Source: Casuarius casuarius (taxonomy: Eukaryota > Chordata > Aves > Casuariiformes > Casuariidae). Taken from it: a stretch of DNA of 64,000 nt. Position numbers and translations under genes: made by a program. The notes beneath the pieces are model-generated. The model saw only the letters and a program-made list of their open reading frames with translations, searched no databases and had not been told where the DNA came from. Where the stretch lies: contig PTFA01000304.1 in assembly GCA_003342895.1 (NCBI GenBank), positions 248,001 through 312,000 on the forward strand, in the 5' to 3' direction. Positions 61,975-64,000 of the stretch are shown here, piece after piece (the first letter of the stretch is position 1; every line of letters begins with the position of its first letter).

Positions 61975-64000
61975 GTAGGTTTTGGTGGATTTTCCTTTTT
62001 TTTCTTTTAACTCTGTCTTGCTCAGCAGCTTTGAAACATTTGTGTGGCTGTCCACATCCTTCCCACTCTTGGAATTTTATGGATTACAGGAAGAAGTGAA
62101 ATTCTTAGTCCCATGGATGTTCAGTGTTGTTTCTGAACATGTGTTTGAAAGACTCAATGATTGTAAGAGAGCAGAAGTATGACATACTCTGACCTTTTCC
62201 TAAATGGCCAGTATCAATGTGAAAATATCACAAATATCTTATGTGCAGTTACTAACATTTTAATCACTGAAGTGGCTTTTTAATGNTTTTTTTTCCATTT
62301 ATCATGTTTGTTCTCTTTTAAAATATGTAATTCATCTTAATTAGATTGATCTGTTTCAGACTTTTTTATCTTTTCTAGCTAGGCTCATGAATGAGGCTCT
62401 TATTCTAAGAGCTGATTGTTTTGGATGTGTTCAGTTCTTACAAGCACTTGTATGTCAACAACCAGAACTAATTTTCAGTTAAGTTTTAAAATATTTAAAG
62501 AATACCTATTCATACTGGACTTTTCACATTTCTTAATCATGTTACAAGTACTACAGTGTAGATAGAAAAGCAGAAACAAAGCATAGCTAAAATTGTAGAG
62601 AAAAGCTTTCTGAAAGGTCAGAAAAATAAAGTTGGGTACATTAGAAAGAAATCATACTTGAATGCTCCTTGATTTTTCTTTTTCTGTGTTTTTTTTTTTT
62701 CTTCCTTAATCACAGCGTTAAGTTCAACACTGGTAACAGCAGAAATCCTGTATTTTTTTTGTTGTAGTGTTGAGCTACTCTAAAAATAATTCAGGGNTTT
62801 TTTTGTTTTGTTTTGGTTTTTTCCCCTTTTCCCCTCCTGGAGTATGTTTCCCTGAACTCCTGCTCTGGCTTGGCACTGTAAATGAATGTGGGCTAGTCAT
62901 TGAAAATAACTCGCTCTGGGACACTTTGTGTTTTAACACATGTGAAAACTATGGTTAACTTGGAACTTTCCAGATTTTGCCTTTCACTTACGGTGTGCTG
63001 ACATGTACTTTTACAGTCATGAGATAAAGTTTTATTTTATGTAGGAATTCTCAAAAAAGAAGAGATATCTTGCTACANTTCCAAAACTGAATGGCCAGAT
63101 ATTTGCATCTAAGCATTTCACTGGTTTAAGTAATTTTATCTCTTTGATTTTTAGTCTTGTTTTGGGCTGGAGTGTGGTATGTTCAGGTTCCAGACAGCTG
63201 CATATGTTGGCTGTACGCTGAGCTGAACTTCCTCAAGAAGGTCAGCCGANTGAACCAGACCTTTCCAGACATGCCATCTCTGCCTTGAGCCTCGCAGAAC
63301 ACAGGGTTTCTCTGGGCTCTGCACTGTCTTTGTGGGACACTACTTTGTGGAAAACTTAGGGAGAGAGGGAAGGTCAATGGCCACAGGCTTGATTTTTGAA
63401 TTGTGTTCTAAGCACAGTAAGATAGGACAGTTTTAGTAGCCTGAGACAGGCACCCATTTTCCAGTGTGGTCGTCTCAACTGATAAATCTAGATGGAGCAA
63501 AAAGGAGTGGTCGTCTTCTCTTAACATCATTCATAGGCTGAGAAGGAAGTCTTCTGGCACTTGTTAAAGAGCCAAGGGGTTCCCTACTTTGTCAGAATTG
63601 GTCAGAAACCTGGTATACCAAAGCATCATAGGATATGTTAAATTTGCATTGTGTAATTCCAGCCACATCCATATTTGCATTATTGTCACTCAGTTCAGTC
63701 CTTAAGAAAGAGCAAGAGCTGGGTCACTGCAGAAGGCTGAAACAAATATAACTGTCTCATCTCCCCCAAGACCTGATAACCTTCTTGGTAGATAATTTTA
63801 TGAACTCTGGCTCCAGCTGTCTCCATATATGCTGACCAGCTCATGTGAATCTGTATGGGGGTGATGAAGTTTGTTGCTGAAACAAGTTAGCAGCAATTCA
63901 GTAAACGCGCAGGAGTGCGGTCGCACTCAGAGCAAGAAAATAGAAGGAACATAACTGTTCCTCTCTGCTTTCTCTGCATCATGTGTTACCACAGTCTGTG
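61975..64000. other. Non-coding stretch to the window end
   Basis: There is no firm gene. A weak acceptor ending TTTGATTTTTAG (63153) is followed by a frame reading LFWAGVWYVQVPDSCICWLY and onward for about 28 codons before a possible AAG|GTCAGC donor (63239). This is noted only because it lies on the same strand as the exon candidate at 61886. Confidence 0.5.

Noticed and set aside
1..64000. Bacterial or phage features (operons, CRISPR, attachment sites)
   Set aside because: Composition, CR1 repeats, splice signals, CpG islands and lack of dense coding show vertebrate nuclear DNA.

Overview
This is vertebrate nuclear DNA, most likely from a bird, or failing that another archosaur or a turtle. 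It is AT-rich and almost entirely non-coding. Two short plus-strand fragments look like the 3' ends of CR1 LINEs, the main bird retrotransposon, one with the octamer-like CCTATGAT tail. An older minus-strand LINE of the CR1 clade lies near 59 kb. Two palindromic elements resemble the old DNA-transposon MITEs of reptiles and birds. There are no bacterial operons, CRISPR arrays or recognisable non-coding RNA genes. Open frames of 60-130 codons on both strands are what chance gives in such DNA, and I treat nearly all of them as noise.

Two GC- and CpG-rich islands organise the window. Island 1 (about 39.5-40.7 kb) is interrupted by a 502-base run of N. It carries the best-supported coding sequence: a minus-strand first coding exon of 36 codons plus one base (39690-39798) that begins MAASEEGTGCFLPRGR and ends in a GTAAGG splice donor. 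I do not recognise the protein. Its transcript would run leftward through 1-39 kb, which would then be mostly one long intron or a very large first part of the gene. A second minus-strand ATG in an excellent Kozak context with its own donor lies 145 bases further in (39493-39545) and could be an alternative first exon. Island 2 (about 44.9-45.2 kb) has a striking cluster of MYB-type motifs, E-boxes and an E2F-like motif built from small tandem duplications, and could start a rightward transcript.

The left part (1-39 kb) is AT-rich intronic or intergenic DNA. It holds a weak LINE remnant (2.6-2.9 kb), MITE remnants (9.8 kb and 15.6 kb), a CR1 3' end (13.0 kb), a compositionally distinct block that may be an LTR-type remnant (20.8-21.3 kb), and three tentative exon-like segments (1.6, 19.5 and 24.3 kb). 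The right part (45-64 kb) holds a second CR1 3' end (47.4 kb), an AT/AC microsatellite (51.2 kb), a pair of about 230-bp direct repeats 1.38 kb apart (57.3 and 58.7 kb), the older LINE (59.0-59.9 kb), and a well-formed 89-bp plus-strand exon candidate (61886-61974).

The simplest layout is a divergent pair: a leftward gene from island 1 and a rightward transcription unit from island 1 or island 2. This is inference, because only first-exon and isolated exon candidates are visible.
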